A DNA stretch of 19,456 nucleotides, from the NCBI GenBank assembly GCA_934481445.1, contig CAKSPC010000046.1, positions 1 through 19,456 on the forward strand, in the 5' to 3' direction. Source of the DNA: an uncultured Oscillospiraceae bacterium (GTDB lineage: Bacteria; Bacillota; Clostridia; Oscillospirales; Ruminococcaceae). This document shows, piece by piece, positions 7,890-15,406 of this stretch. Below the pieces are notes generated by a model. The model was not told the origin of the DNA. It ran no database searches and worked only from the letters and a program-made list of their open reading frames with translations. Made by a program: the position numbers and the translations under genes. How positions within the stretch are numbered: position 1 is the first letter of the stretch; every line of letters begins with the position of its first letter.

Positions 7890-8362
7890 AAAAGATACTT
7901 TCCCCCGCTTCCTGCGCAAAATGCAGGATATGCTGCGGGTTCGTCGACGACGACAAGTGGGAAATACCGCTTGTTTTCTCCGAAATAAAGGACAAGATCG
8001 AGGAAAAATTCGGGTTTAACCTTGTCCCCCGCGGGAACGAATACGTTTTTGATATGAGCTTCGACGGGGACAAGGTGATATACTGCCCCGCCGCTTCGGA
8101 GCACGGGTGCGTTCTCGGGGAGCTGAAACCGTTCGATTGCAGCATATGGCCGTTCCGCGTGAACGACTTCTGCGGCAGGCGCGTTATAACTGTATCGCCC
8201 GTCTGTCCGAGCATTTCGGAGATTTCCGTAAAGGATCTTTCCGACTTCGTTCGGCAGGACGGATTTGCCGAACTGCTGTTCAAGACCGCCGCCGAACACC
8301 CCGATATGGTAAAGCCGTATATAAACGGCTACCCCATTCTTCTCGCGGAAGAAAAATCGTAA
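7883..8362 (+). CDS. YkgJ-family Cys-cluster (zinc/iron-chelating domain) protein
   Basis: Protein of 159 aa with an N-terminal CAKCRICC cluster (C11, C14, C17, C18), the C-x2-C-x2-CC signature of the YkgJ family. Further cysteines at 68, 76, 86, 97 and 108, including KPFDCSIWPFRV, fit a family in which about eight Cys bind a metal or Fe-S centre. Function is unknown. The start is placed at 7883, with GGAG 8 nt upstream and a 7-nt overlap with the glycosylase, rather than at the earlier ATG at 7835. It is the last gene of the CAP-glycosylase operon, followed by a terminator-like inverted repeat. Confidence 0.8.
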   Translation: MLKKILSPASCAKCRICCGFVDDDKWEIPLVFSEIKDKIEEKFGFNLVPRGNEYVFDMSFDGDKVIYCPAASEHGCVLGELKPFDCSIWPFRVNDFCGRRVITVSPVCPSISEISVKDLSDFVRQDGFAELLFKTAAEHPDMVKPYINGYPILLAEEKS

Positions 8363-8389
8363 AATGTAAACTGAAAATAACATCTGCGT

Positions 8390-8423
8390 AAACTCCGATT
8401 GGTTGAATTCATTCGGAGTTTTT
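8390..8423 (+). terminator. Inverted repeat and T-run ending the CAP-glycosylase-ykgJ operon
   Basis: AAACTCCGA (8390-8398) and TCGGAGTTT (8413-8421) form a perfect 9-bp stem with a 14-nt loop, followed by T to 8423. The loop holds the -35 of the next promoter, so the element could also be an operator for the downstream HTH regulator. Confidence 0.6.
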
Positions 8424-8431
8424 GCTATAAT
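8403..8431 (+). promoter_or_regulatory. Promoter of the HTH-AbrB/ABC-2 operon
   Basis: TTGAAT (8403-8408), a 17-bp spacer and TATAAT (8426-8431). The -35 lies inside the loop of the inverted repeat 8390-8421. Confidence 0.7.
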
Positions 8432-8453
8432 ACGGACATACGGAGGAGATAAC

Positions 8454-8840
8454 ATGGATCATAACAATCTCAGGCTGTACCGCACGCAGAGCGGGCTCAC
8501 GCAGGAACAGCTTGCCGAGAAAATAGGCGTTTCGCGGCAGGCGGTGGCAAAGTGGGAAAAGGGAGAAACCCTCCCGGATATCGACAACATAATCTCCCTT
8601 GCGGACCTCTACGGCGTTACGATCGATTCCCTCGTGCGCAACGTAACCGCCGCGGTCGGCACCAGCGAGGGAAAGAAACATATGTTCGGCGTTTCAAAGC
8701 TGAACGACAAGGGACAGATAACGCTTCCGAAAAAATGCCGCAGCATTTTCGGGCTGGAAGCGGGAGATATGCTTCTCGTCCTCGGAGATGAGGACAAGGG
8801 TATCGCCATGGTCAAGATAGGAGAGTCCCTCGGCGGCTGA
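8454..8840 (+). CDS. Regulator with XRE-type HTH and AbrB/SpoVT-type C-terminal domain
   Basis: Protein of 128 aa. Residues about 5-60 are an XRE (Cro/C1) helix-turn-helix: LTQEQLAEKIGVSRQAVAKWEKG, then PDIDNIISLADLYGVTIDSLV. Residues about 80-123 (SKLNDKGQITLPKKCR, then GLEAGDMLLVL) are a swapped-hairpin AbrB/MazE domain, which can also bind DNA or mediate dimerisation. GGAGGAG at 8442-8448 sets the ATG at 8454. It heads an operon with an ABC ATPase and permease and probably controls it; the inverted repeat over its own promoter is the obvious candidate operator. A small hairpin (CGGCG/CGCCG, 8831-8845) encloses its stop codon. Confidence 0.85.
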   Translation: MDHNNLRLYRTQSGLTQEQLAEKIGVSRQAVAKWEKGETLPDIDNIISLADLYGVTIDSLVRNVTAAVGTSEGKKHMFGVSKLNDKGQITLPKKCRSIFGLEAGDMLLVLGDEDKGIAMVKIGESLGG

Positions 8841-8861
8841 CGCCGCAGAAACGGAGGAAAC

Positions 8862-9602
8862 ATGACAGCAACTGAAACTCGCAAACTGACGAAAAAATAC
8901 AAGGACAAGACCGCAGTGGACGGGCTGGACCTCTCGGTAAACGAGGGCGAATTTTTTGCGCTGCTGGGCGTAAACGGCGCGGGAAAAACCACCACCGTGC
9001 GTATGCTGACCTGCCTTGCCGCCCCGACTTCGGGAGAGTGCTTTATAATGGGGCACAGCTGCCAAGGCGACAGCGCGGCGGTGAAAAGGCTCGCCGCGGT
9101 ATCCCCGCAGGACACCGCCGTTGCGGAAAAGCTGACCGTCCGTGAGAACCTTGAAATGATGTGCGGGATTTACGGCTTCGGCAAGGCGAAAACGCAGGAC
9201 AAAACCGCCGAGATGGTACGCCTGTTCGGGCTGGAGGAATACGAAAACAGCTTCGCCGCCGTCCTTTCGGGAGGATGGAAGCGCAGGCTGTCCATCGCAA
9301 TGGCGCTGATAACAGAGCCGAAAGTGCTGTTCCTCGATGAACCCACGCTGGGGCTGGACGTCCTAGCGCGGCGTGAACTGTGGAGCGTGCTCGAGGGGTT
9401 GAAAAGCAGGATAACCGTTATCCTCACCACGCACTACATGGAGGAAGCGGAGCAGCTTTCCGACCGCATCGCAATCATGATAGACGGAAAACTCGCGGCG
9501 CTGGGCACTCTTTCGGAGCTTGAAGCCCTCACGGGAGAAAAGGGGCTGGAAAACGCCTTTGTCCACATTGCGGAGCACGGAGCAAAGGGGGCGCAGGCAT
9601 GA
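8862..9602 (+). CDS. ABC transporter ATP-binding protein (ABC-2 exporter class)
   Basis: Cytoplasmic ATPase subunit of 246 aa. Walker A is GVNGAGKT (36-43), the Q-loop is SPQ (Q83), Walker B is VLFLDEPTLGLD with E160, and the switch His is H191 in TTHYMEEAEQ. The signature is LSGGW (135-139) instead of LSGGQ; this loop variant is seen in some DrrA/CcmA-like ATPases and need not abolish activity. GGAGG lies 5-6 nt before the ATG. It overlaps the permease gene by 4 nt (ATGA), so the two subunits are coupled. Substrate unknown; these two-gene exporters often handle drugs, peptides or lipids. Confidence 0.93.
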   Translation: MTATETRKLTKKYKDKTAVDGLDLSVNEGEFFALLGVNGAGKTTTVRMLTCLAAPTSGECFIMGHSCQGDSAAVKRLAAVSPQDTAVAEKLTVRENLEMMCGIYGFGKAKTQDKTAEMVRLFGLEEYENSFAAVLSGGWKRRLSIAMALITEPKVLFLDEPTLGLDVLARRELWSVLEGLKSRITVILTTHYMEEAEQLSDRIAIMIDGKLAALGTLSELEALTGEKGLENAFVHIAEHGAKGAQA

Positions 9603-10363
9603 ACAGGATAACCGCATTCGCTTCAAGAAACTTCAAGGAGGTCGTCCGCGACCCGCTAAGCTACATATTCTGCCTTGGTTTCCCGCTGGTGATGCTTGTG
9701 ATAATGACGCTTGTGAACGAGAGCATTCCTCCCGAAGCAAATATGACGATCTTCCGCATTGATAATCTCGCGGGGGGGATCGCGGTGTTCGGGCTGACAT
9801 TCGTTATGCTGTTCACCTGCCTAACCATCGCAAAGGACCGCTCGGGAGCGTTCCTTACAAGGCTGTATTCCTCGCCGATGAGCGCGGCGGATTTCATTTT
9901 GGGATATTCCCTGCCGATGATACTGCTGTGCCTGATACAAATGCTGATCGCATTCGCGGCTTCGTTCGTTATTTCTCTGATAACCGGCGGCAGCCTTAAC
10001 ATAGGCGGACTGCTGCTGTCCGCGACGGCGCTTATTCCCTCCGCGGCGATGTTTACGGCGCTGGGAATTCTTTTCGGATGCCTTTTCGGGGAAAAAGCCG
10101 CCCCGGGGATGTGCTCAATAATTATTTCGCTGGCGTCGTTTCTGGGCGGAGTCTGGTTCGACCCCGATTCCACCGGCGGAATACTTCTGAAAATTTGCAG
10201 GGTGCTTCCGTTTTACCACTCCGTAAGGGCGGCAAGGGCTGCTGCGGCGTTTGATATTGATACGTGTCTGCCGAGCCTGCTTATAACGGTTGCGTATGCG
10301 ATGGTAATTGTCATCGCGGCGGTACTGGCTTTCAGGGGGAAAATGAGGGCGGATGTAAAGTAA
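9599..10363 (+). CDS. ABC-2 type permease
   Basis: Membrane subunit of 254 aa with six predicted helices at about 21-39, 56-78, 101-129, 137-163, 168-186 and 224-246. A soluble loop between helices 1 and 2 is short. KDRSGAFLTRLYSSPMSAADFILGY (about 79-103) is the typical cytoplasmic coupling region of ABC-2 permeases (G-x-x-x-R-L-x-x-x-P-x-S). It pairs with the preceding ATPase (4-nt overlap) to form an exporter dimer. Substrate not inferable. The gene is followed by a strong terminator. Confidence 0.92.
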   Translation: MNRITAFASRNFKEVVRDPLSYIFCLGFPLVMLVIMTLVNESIPPEANMTIFRIDNLAGGIAVFGLTFVMLFTCLTIAKDRSGAFLTRLYSSPMSAADFILGYSLPMILLCLIQMLIAFAASFVISLITGGSLNIGGLLLSATALIPSAAMFTALGILFGCLFGEKAAPGMCSIIISLASFLGGVWFDPDSTGGILLKICRVLPFYHSVRAARAAAAFDIDTCLPSLLITVAYAMVIVIAAVLAFRGKMRADVK

Positions 10364-10375
10364 ATATATGTTTTT

Positions 10376-10408
10376 GCGGGAGGAAACGATTGTTTTCTCC
10401 TGCTTTTT
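10376..10408 (+). terminator. Terminator of the ABC-2 operon
   Basis: A 12-bp stem (GCGGGAGGAAAC with GTTTTCTCCTGC, two G-T pairs), a 4-nt loop and a TTTTT tail at 10404-10408. Confidence 0.85.
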
Positions 10409-10411
10409 GTA

Positions 10412-10440
10412 TTGCCAAAAACGAAGAATTATGGTACAAT
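10412..10440 (+). promoter_or_regulatory. Promoter of the topB operon
   Basis: TTGCCA (10412-10417), a 17-bp spacer and TACAAT (10435-10440). Two mismatches from consensus. Confidence 0.6.
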
Positions 10441-10492
10441 GTATTAGGTATCAGACTTTCATGCCGCATATAAATCACAGCGAGGTAAACAA

Positions 10493-12586
10493 ATGAAACT
10501 TGTAATTGCAGAAAAACCATCGGTGGGAAACTCCATCGCAAAGATAATCGGCGCAAACCGCCGCGCGGAGGGCTTCACCGAGGGTAACGGATATATAGTA
10601 TCGTGGTGCTTCGGGCATCTTGTGGCTCTTGCGGGCCCCGAGGAATACGGCGAAACCTACCGCCGCAAGCCGTGGCGGTTCGAGGATCTCCCCATCATCC
10701 CCGACGATTTCAAATGGACTGTCCTCGAAAGCACCGCGGAGCAGTTCGGGCGCCTTAAAGCCCTGATGGAACGCCCAGACGTGGACGAGCTAATCTGCGC
10801 GACGGACGCAGGCCGCGAGGGCGAATGCGTTTTCCGCTATGTCTATAACGAAGCGAAATGCACCAAGCCCGTAAAGCGCCTGTGGATAAGCAGCATGACC
10901 GACGAAGCCATCCGCGACGGCTTCAGAAATCTCCGCGACGGCAGCGAATACAACGCGCTGTACCGCTCGGGACTTGCCCGCAGCAAGGCTGACTGGATAG
11001 TCGGCATGAACGCAACGCGGCTCTTCACCTGCAAGTACCACAATATGCTTTCCGTTGGAAGAGTGCAGACCCCTACCCTCGCCATGCTTGTAGAGCGCGA
11101 GAAAAAGATAGAGCAGTTCAACTCTGCAAAATATTTCACCGTGGTGCTCAACTGCGGAAAATTCACCGCCGAAAGCGGCAAGATAGAGGGCGAGCTCAAC
11201 GCCAACCGCACCGCGGAGCACTGCGGCGAAACCGCCGGCGTAACAAGCGTTGTAAAGGAGCAGAAAAACGCTAATCCGCCCAAATTGTACGACCTCACCT
11301 CTCTCCAGCGCGATGCAAACAAGCTCTTCGGCTACACCGCGCAGCAGACCCTTGACTGCGCGCAGAAGCTTTACGAAACAAAGCTGCTCACCTACCCCCG
11401 CACCGACAGCTGCTACATAACCGACGACATGGAGCAGACCGCGGCGGAAATGGTAAGGCTCACCGCGGCGGCATTCCCTTTCGGAAAGGAATACGACGAG
11501 CAGGACTGCGAGCCGGATATCAGGCGCCTTATATGCAACGAAAAGGTTTCCGACCATCATGCGCTGCTGCCCACCCGCGAGATATCACGATATAATTTCA
11601 ACAATCTCACCGAGGAATGCTACAATGTGCTGTATCTTGTTGCAGCACGGTTATTGTGCGCGGTTTCCCCGAAGCACAGCTACGAGGCCGTCACCGCCGA
11701 GCTGGAATGCGGCGGCGAAAAGTTCACCGCCCGCGGAAAAACAATAACAAACGGCGGCTGGAAGGACCTTAACGCCGCGGCAAAATCCCGCCTTAAAGGC
11801 ATAGATACCACCCCCGACGAGGACGACGAGGAAGAAAAACTCGGCGGAAAGCTCCCCATAATGGCTGCAGGGGATGTTATAACCGTAAAATCCGCGAAGC
11901 CGATTGAGCACAAAACCACCCCGCCCAAGCGCTACACCGAGGATATGCTGCTCTCCGCCATGGAGCACGCAGGCAGCGACGACTACAGCGACGATGACGA
12001 TGTTGAAAAGAAAGGATTAGGCACCCCCGCGACCCGTGCGGCAATAATCGAAACGCTTGTAAAGCGGCAGTACGTCGAGCGTAAGGGCAAGCAGCTCATC
12101 CCCACTGACAAGGGCGTGCGCGTTATCGACGTCGTGCCCGAAAACGTAAAATCCGCAAAAATGACCGCCGAATGGGAAACCATCCTCCAGCAGATAGCCC
12201 GCGGTCAGGCAAGCGACGAAAAGTTCCTCAGCGACATCACGGCATTCGCAAAACAACTCGTCCGCGACAACTCCATCGCCGAAAAACGCGAGAGCAACCC
12301 GTTCAGATTTTCCCGCCTGCCACTTGTCGGCAAATGCCCGAAGTGCGGGAAGAACGTTTACGAGATGCAGAAAAGCTACTCCTGCGAGGACAGCCGCGGA
12401 AACTGCGGTTTCTTCTTCATGAAAGAAATATGGGGCAAGGAAGTTTCCCCCACGCAGGCAAAGCGCATCGTGGAAAAAGGCAGCTCCATCACCCTCAAGG
12501 GCTTTGTAACAAAGCGCGGGGACACCGTCAGCGGCAAGCTGGTGCTCGGGGATGACTTCCGCGTGCGGGTGGAGATAGAGAAATGA
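10493..12586 (+). CDS. topB: DNA topoisomerase III (type IA)
   Basis: Type IA topoisomerase of 697 aa that passes single strands to decatenate and relax DNA. The Toprim domain starts at the N-terminus (LVIAEKPSVGNSIAKIIGA, with E7) and carries the acidic motif TDAGREGE (D105, E109, E111). SVGRVQTPTLAMLV (187-200) and the active-site Tyr301 in LTYPRTDS are intact. GLGTPATRA (508-516) is the conserved domain IV block. A C-terminal zinc ribbon has C615, C618, C631 and C638, followed by a Topo_C repeat (SPTQAKRIVEKG to the end). An acidic insert sits at 441-448. GAGG upstream sets the ATG. The stop overlaps the next ATG by 4 nt. Length and order are normal for Bacillota TopB. Confidence 0.96.
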   Translation: MKLVIAEKPSVGNSIAKIIGANRRAEGFTEGNGYIVSWCFGHLVALAGPEEYGETYRRKPWRFEDLPIIPDDFKWTVLESTAEQFGRLKALMERPDVDELICATDAGREGECVFRYVYNEAKCTKPVKRLWISSMTDEAIRDGFRNLRDGSEYNALYRSGLARSKADWIVGMNATRLFTCKYHNMLSVGRVQTPTLAMLVEREKKIEQFNSAKYFTVVLNCGKFTAESGKIEGELNANRTAEHCGETAGVTSVVKEQKNANPPKLYDLTSLQRDANKLFGYTAQQTLDCAQKLYETKLLTYPRTDSCYITDDMEQTAAEMVRLTAAAFPFGKEYDEQDCEPDIRRLICNEKVSDHHALLPTREISRYNFNNLTEECYNVLYLVAARLLCAVSPKHSYEAVTAELECGGEKFTARGKTITNGGWKDLNAAAKSRLKGIDTTPDEDDEEEKLGGKLPIMAAGDVITVKSAKPIEHKTTPPKRYTEDMLLSAMEHAGSDDYSDDDDVEKKGLGTPATRAAIIETLVKRQYVERKGKQLIPTDKGVRVIDVVPENVKSAKMTAEWETILQQIARGQASDEKFLSDITAFAKQLVRDNSIAEKRESNPFRFSRLPLVGKCPKCGKNVYEMQKSYSCEDSRGNCGFFFMKEIWGKEVSPTQAKRIVEKGSSITLKGFVTKRGDTVSGKLVLGDDFRVRVEIEK

Positions 12587-13662
12587 AAGTGATAAAACCG
12601 CGCTTCTATAACGATTTTCGGTGCATTGCGGACAAATGCACCGACAACTGCTGCATCGGCTGGGAAATAGACATCGACCCCGCCGCCATGGAGCGCTTCG
12701 ACAAGGCGGAAGGAAAATTCGGCGAGCGCCTGCGCGGCGCGATAATCCGCGGGGAGCAGCCAACCTTCGCCAACACCGCGGGAGAGCGCTGCGCCCTGCT
12801 GCGAAATGACGGTCTGTGCGAGCTTGTGCTGAACATGGGCGAGGACTGCCTGTGCGATATCTGCGCCCTGCACCCGAGATTTTTCGGATGGTACAACGAC
12901 ACCAAGGAAGCGGGGTTGGGACTGTGCTGTGAGGAGGTATGCCGACTTTTGTTCAGCGACAGCTCTCCCCTCACATTTGTTGAGGAAACAAGCAACGAGC
13001 CGTCCTCCGACAACTGCGACGAGGGGCTTCTTTCCGCCGTTATGCAGGTGCGCGGGCGGCTGTTCGGATTTTTGCAGGATCGCAGCGAGCCGCTCGGCAA
13101 AAGGCTTGCACGCTGCGCCGCATTCGTGCGCGCCGCACAGTTTTCCCTCGACAACGGCGAGCCGCTCCCCGAGAGCATTCCCGCCGCAGAAAAATGCACC
13201 CCCGCCGAACAGTGTGAAACCGCGTTATCGCTTATGAAACTGCTCTGCGGCACCGAGCCGCTCAACGCCGAGTGGACGAAAACCTCCTCCGAACTGCTTT
13301 CCCGCGCGGAGGAAATATACGCGGCACTGCCGCGGTTCCTTGCTGAAAACTCCGCCGCGCTTTGGCAGTACGAGCACATAGCGGTGTATTATCTGTATCG
13401 CCACTTCGCGACGGGCGCGATGGACGGCGAGATAATTTCGGGAACGGGGCTTGCGGCTGCGGCGGTGCTTTACGCCGCCATGTCCGACTGCATGACATGG
13501 CTGAATAAGGGCGCCCTCTCCGAATGGGACAGGATATGCAACGTAAAGCTGTATTCCAAACAGACGGAATATTCCGACGAGGTCGAGGGGCAGCTCCGCG
13601 ACGCGTTCTGGGATATCCCCGCGCTTTCCCCCGAAAAACTGGCGGGGGCGCTGATTTATTAA
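12583..13662 (+). CDS. FliB-family protein (flagellin lysine-N-methylase-like, Cys-rich)
   Basis: Protein of 359 aa. The N-terminus KPRFYNDFRCIADKCTDNCC gives C14-x4-C19-x3-C23-C24 followed by IGW, the hallmark of the FliB family. More Cys follow at 70, 79, 89, 91, 94, 115, 116 and 120 (CLCDICALHPRFFGW, GLCCEEVC), probably ligands of a metal or Fe-S centre. FliB methylates lysines of flagellin in Salmonella. No flagellar genes occur in the window, and many gut Clostridia carry such proteins, so the substrate here is unknown. The ATG lies within the topB stop region (ATGA, 4-nt overlap), so it is translated together with topoisomerase III. After residue 150 the sequence has no motif I recognise. 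Confidence 0.8.
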   Translation: MKVIKPRFYNDFRCIADKCTDNCCIGWEIDIDPAAMERFDKAEGKFGERLRGAIIRGEQPTFANTAGERCALLRNDGLCELVLNMGEDCLCDICALHPRFFGWYNDTKEAGLGLCCEEVCRLLFSDSSPLTFVEETSNEPSSDNCDEGLLSAVMQVRGRLFGFLQDRSEPLGKRLARCAAFVRAAQFSLDNGEPLPESIPAAEKCTPAEQCETALSLMKLLCGTEPLNAEWTKTSSELLSRAEEIYAALPRFLAENSAALWQYEHIAVYYLYRHFATGAMDGEIISGTGLAAAAVLYAAMSDCMTWLNKGALSEWDRICNVKLYSKQTEYSDEVEGQLRDAFWDIPALSPEKLAGALIY

Positions 13663-13672
13663 CATTTTGTCA

Positions 13673-13701
13673 TTGACATATCGTGACGGATGGCGTATAA
13701 T
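13673..13701 (+). promoter_or_regulatory. Consensus promoter 440 bp upstream of the amide hydrolase
   Basis: TTGACA (13673-13678), a 17-bp spacer and TATAAT (13696-13701). Both boxes are perfect consensus. The expected start is about 13708, immediately before or at an ATG (13707). Confidence 0.8.
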
Positions 13702-13707
13702 ATTTAA

Positions 13708-14147
13708 TGAATGTTTTCACAAACCGCACCGACAACGGAGCTATCCCTGAAGCCTTGCCGAACGCCGAGGGAACATCCCGCCTTGATGTGAACGCAGACC
13801 ACTGCTAAACATCAGCGGCAGGTCCGACAGCGCAGGGACAATATACGGCGACAGCCTCTCCATCAATAACGGCGGCATACAGGGTACGGGGCTTGATATG
13901 TCCCATCGCAAAGAACATAATCGATATCAGGGCGGCAACAAAACCGTAAGGTGCATTCGCCGGATAATCCATGCCGTTAATCATTCTCACCGCCTAAGAC
14001 CGAACGGGGATGGAGGCGGGATTTACCGACGGTCTGAACGCTCCGTCTGTACAAAAGCGGAGCAAACTGCAATATCGGCGCTGCGCCGTATTTATCACGC
14101 AGTATTTCATATAATAGGTAACATTACGAAAATAAGGAGAGAATATT
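13708..14147. other. 440-bp stretch without a convincing gene
   Basis: Downstream of a perfect promoter and upstream of the amide hydrolase. Contents: a 33-codon plus-strand ORF starting at the predicted transcription start (13707-13808, no SD). A nested hairpin at 13785-13813 (GATGT/ACATC outside GCAG/CTGC). An inverted repeat GCTCCG/CGGAGC at 14040-14063. A lone TATAAT at 14110-14115 without a -35. A minus-strand ORF at 13805-13984. It may be a long regulatory leader or a decayed gene; I cannot tell which. Confidence 0.4.
13805..13984 (-). CDS. Possible small membrane protein or gene remnant, unrecognised
   Basis: A 59-codon ORF with AGGCGG 5 nt before its ATG. It contains one hydrophobic segment (about residues 11-28: PYGFVAALISIMFFAMGH) and ends in a Cys/Pro-containing tail. 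I recognise no family. Its third codon positions are less GC-rich than those of the neighbours, and no promoter is evident on this strand. It could be a small membrane protein, a fragment of a decayed gene, or chance. Confidence 0.2.
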   Translation of the reverse strand: MINGMDYPANAPYGFVAALISIMFFAMGHIKPRTLYAAVIDGEAVAVYCPCAVGPAADV

Positions 14148-15122
14148 ATGTGTACCGCAGCGACCTATCAGAACGAATGCTTTTACATGGGCAGAACGCT
14201 GGATTATGAATTTTCATACGGCGAACAAATAACGATATCCCCGCGGAATTATCCGTTTAACTTCCGCCACGACGGCGAGCTGAACTCACACTACGCCATC
14301 ATCGGCATGGCTCATGTTGCGGATGGATACCCGCTGTACTACGACGCGGTGAACGAAAAGGGGCTCGGCATGGCGGGGCTTAATTTCGTCGGGAATGCGC
14401 GATATGCGCAGCCCGCGGGCGGCGCGGTGAACGTGGCACAGTTCGAATTCATCCCGTGGCTGCTCAGCCGCTGCGCGGATATCGTCGAGGCGCGGGAGCG
14501 TATCTCTGGCATGAACCTCGTCGGGACGCCGTTCAGCGAGCGCTTCCCGGCCGCGCAGCTTCACTGGATCATCGCCGATAAAAACGGGGCGATCGTCGTG
14601 GAATCAACCGCGGAGGGACTTAAAATTTACGATAATCCCGTCGGCGTGCTGACGAACAATCCGCCGTTCGACAAGCAGATGTTCCTGCTGAATAATTATA
14701 TGGGGCTTTCGCCGAAGCAGCCGCAGAACCTGTTTTCGGACAAACTTGTTCTCACGGCATACAGCCGCGGCATGGGCGCACTGGGGCTCCCCGGGGACCT
14801 TTCCTCCGCTTCGAGATTCGCAAGGGTAGCGTTCACAAAGCTCAATTCCGTTTCGGGAAGCTCCGAAAAGGAGAGCGTGGGTCAGTTCTTTCATATCATG
14901 GGCTCGGTCGACCAGCAGCGCGGCTGCTGCGAGGTTGCGGATGGCAAGTATGAGATAACGATATACACCTCCTGCTGGAACGCCGACAGGGGCATTTACT
15001 ACTATACAACGTACAACGACCGACGCATAACTGCCGTGGATATGCACCGCGAGGATATCAACGGCGCAGCGCTGATATGCTTTCCCATGCTGGATGAAGA
15101 GGATATCAGGTTTCAGAATTAA
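14148..15122 (+). CDS. Linear amide C-N hydrolase, choloylglycine (bile salt) hydrolase family
   Basis: Ntn-hydrolase of 324 aa. Cys2 becomes the N-terminal nucleophile after Met removal (MCTAATY). Other family residues are in place: R16 and D19 in MGRTLDYE, N79 in GLNFVG, N170 in VLTNNPPF, and R223 in GLPGDLSSASRFARVAF. The length equals that of bile salt hydrolases (about 315-340 aa), and there is no signal peptide, as usual. The likely reaction is hydrolysis of conjugated bile acids to the free acid plus glycine or taurine. Penicillin V acylase or acyl-homoserine-lactone acylase activity in the same fold cannot be excluded by eye. AGGAG at 14135-14139 sets the start. A perfect terminator follows. 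Confidence 0.88.
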   Translation: MCTAATYQNECFYMGRTLDYEFSYGEQITISPRNYPFNFRHDGELNSHYAIIGMAHVADGYPLYYDAVNEKGLGMAGLNFVGNARYAQPAGGAVNVAQFEFIPWLLSRCADIVEARERISGMNLVGTPFSERFPAAQLHWIIADKNGAIVVESTAEGLKIYDNPVGVLTNNPPFDKQMFLLNNYMGLSPKQPQNLFSDKLVLTAYSRGMGALGLPGDLSSASRFARVAFTKLNSVSGSSEKESVGQFFHIMGSVDQQRGCCEVADGKYEITIYTSCWNADRGIYYYTTYNDRRITAVDMHREDINGAALICFPMLDEEDIRFQN

Positions 15123-15127
15123 TGCAA

Positions 15128-15160
15128 AAGAGCCTTTCGTAACGAAAGGCTCTTATTTTT
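15128..15160. terminator. Bidirectional terminator between the hydrolase and carrier-protein genes
   Basis: A perfect 12-bp stem (AAGAGCCTTTCG and CGAAAGGCTCTT, 3-nt loop). It is followed by ATTTTT on the plus strand and by TTTT on the minus strand. The TAA of the carrier-protein gene (15159-15161) lies in its T-run, so the two convergent genes share it. Confidence 0.9.
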
Positions 15161-15401
15161 ATGATCCCATTGCCTTTTCGCACATCTCAAAAATACTCCT
15201 CGGAGTGGAAAAAGCGCTGCGCGGGTACTGCGTCGGCTGTATTTCCGCTCCCATGTCCTCAAGCGCATTCAGCAGTTCTATAAACGCCAGCGAATCCAAC
15301 AGGCCGCTCTCCAGCAGCTCGGTATCGGGGGTTATCGGCTCGTCGTGCTCGCAAAACTCGGAAAGCAGCGAAATGACGGTTTCTATCGTAATTTTGTTCA
15401 C
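15159..15401 (-). CDS. Acyl/aminoacyl carrier protein (DltC-like)
   Basis: Carrier protein of 80 aa. ESGLLDSLAFIELLNALEDMG (31-51) contains the phosphopantetheine site Ser37 in the D-S-L motif. The GLLDS form and the later IQPTQ...F-S-T-P-x-x-I pattern resemble DltC, the D-alanyl carrier of teichoic-acid modification, more than fatty-acid ACP. The start is a GTG at 15401 with GAGGTGAG just upstream. The reading frame stays open further, but only inside the ligase gene. It starts 5 nt after the DltA-like ligase stop, so the two form an activating enzyme/carrier pair. What accepts the loaded group is not visible here. Confidence 0.85.
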   Translation of the reverse strand: MNKITIETVISLLSEFCEHDEPITPDTELLESGLLDSLAFIELLNALEDMGAEIQPTQYPRSAFSTPRSIFEMCEKAMGS

Positions 15402-15406
15402 GGCAC

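Noticed and set aside
14040..14063. GCTCCG/CGGAGC hairpin as a terminator
   Set aside because: Only 6 bp with a 12-nt loop and no T-run on either strand.
13898..14209. 103-codon plus-strand ORF overlapping the start of the amide hydrolase
   Set aside because: Arg/His-rich shadow-frame composition, no SD, and it runs 62 bp into a clearly real gene in another frame.
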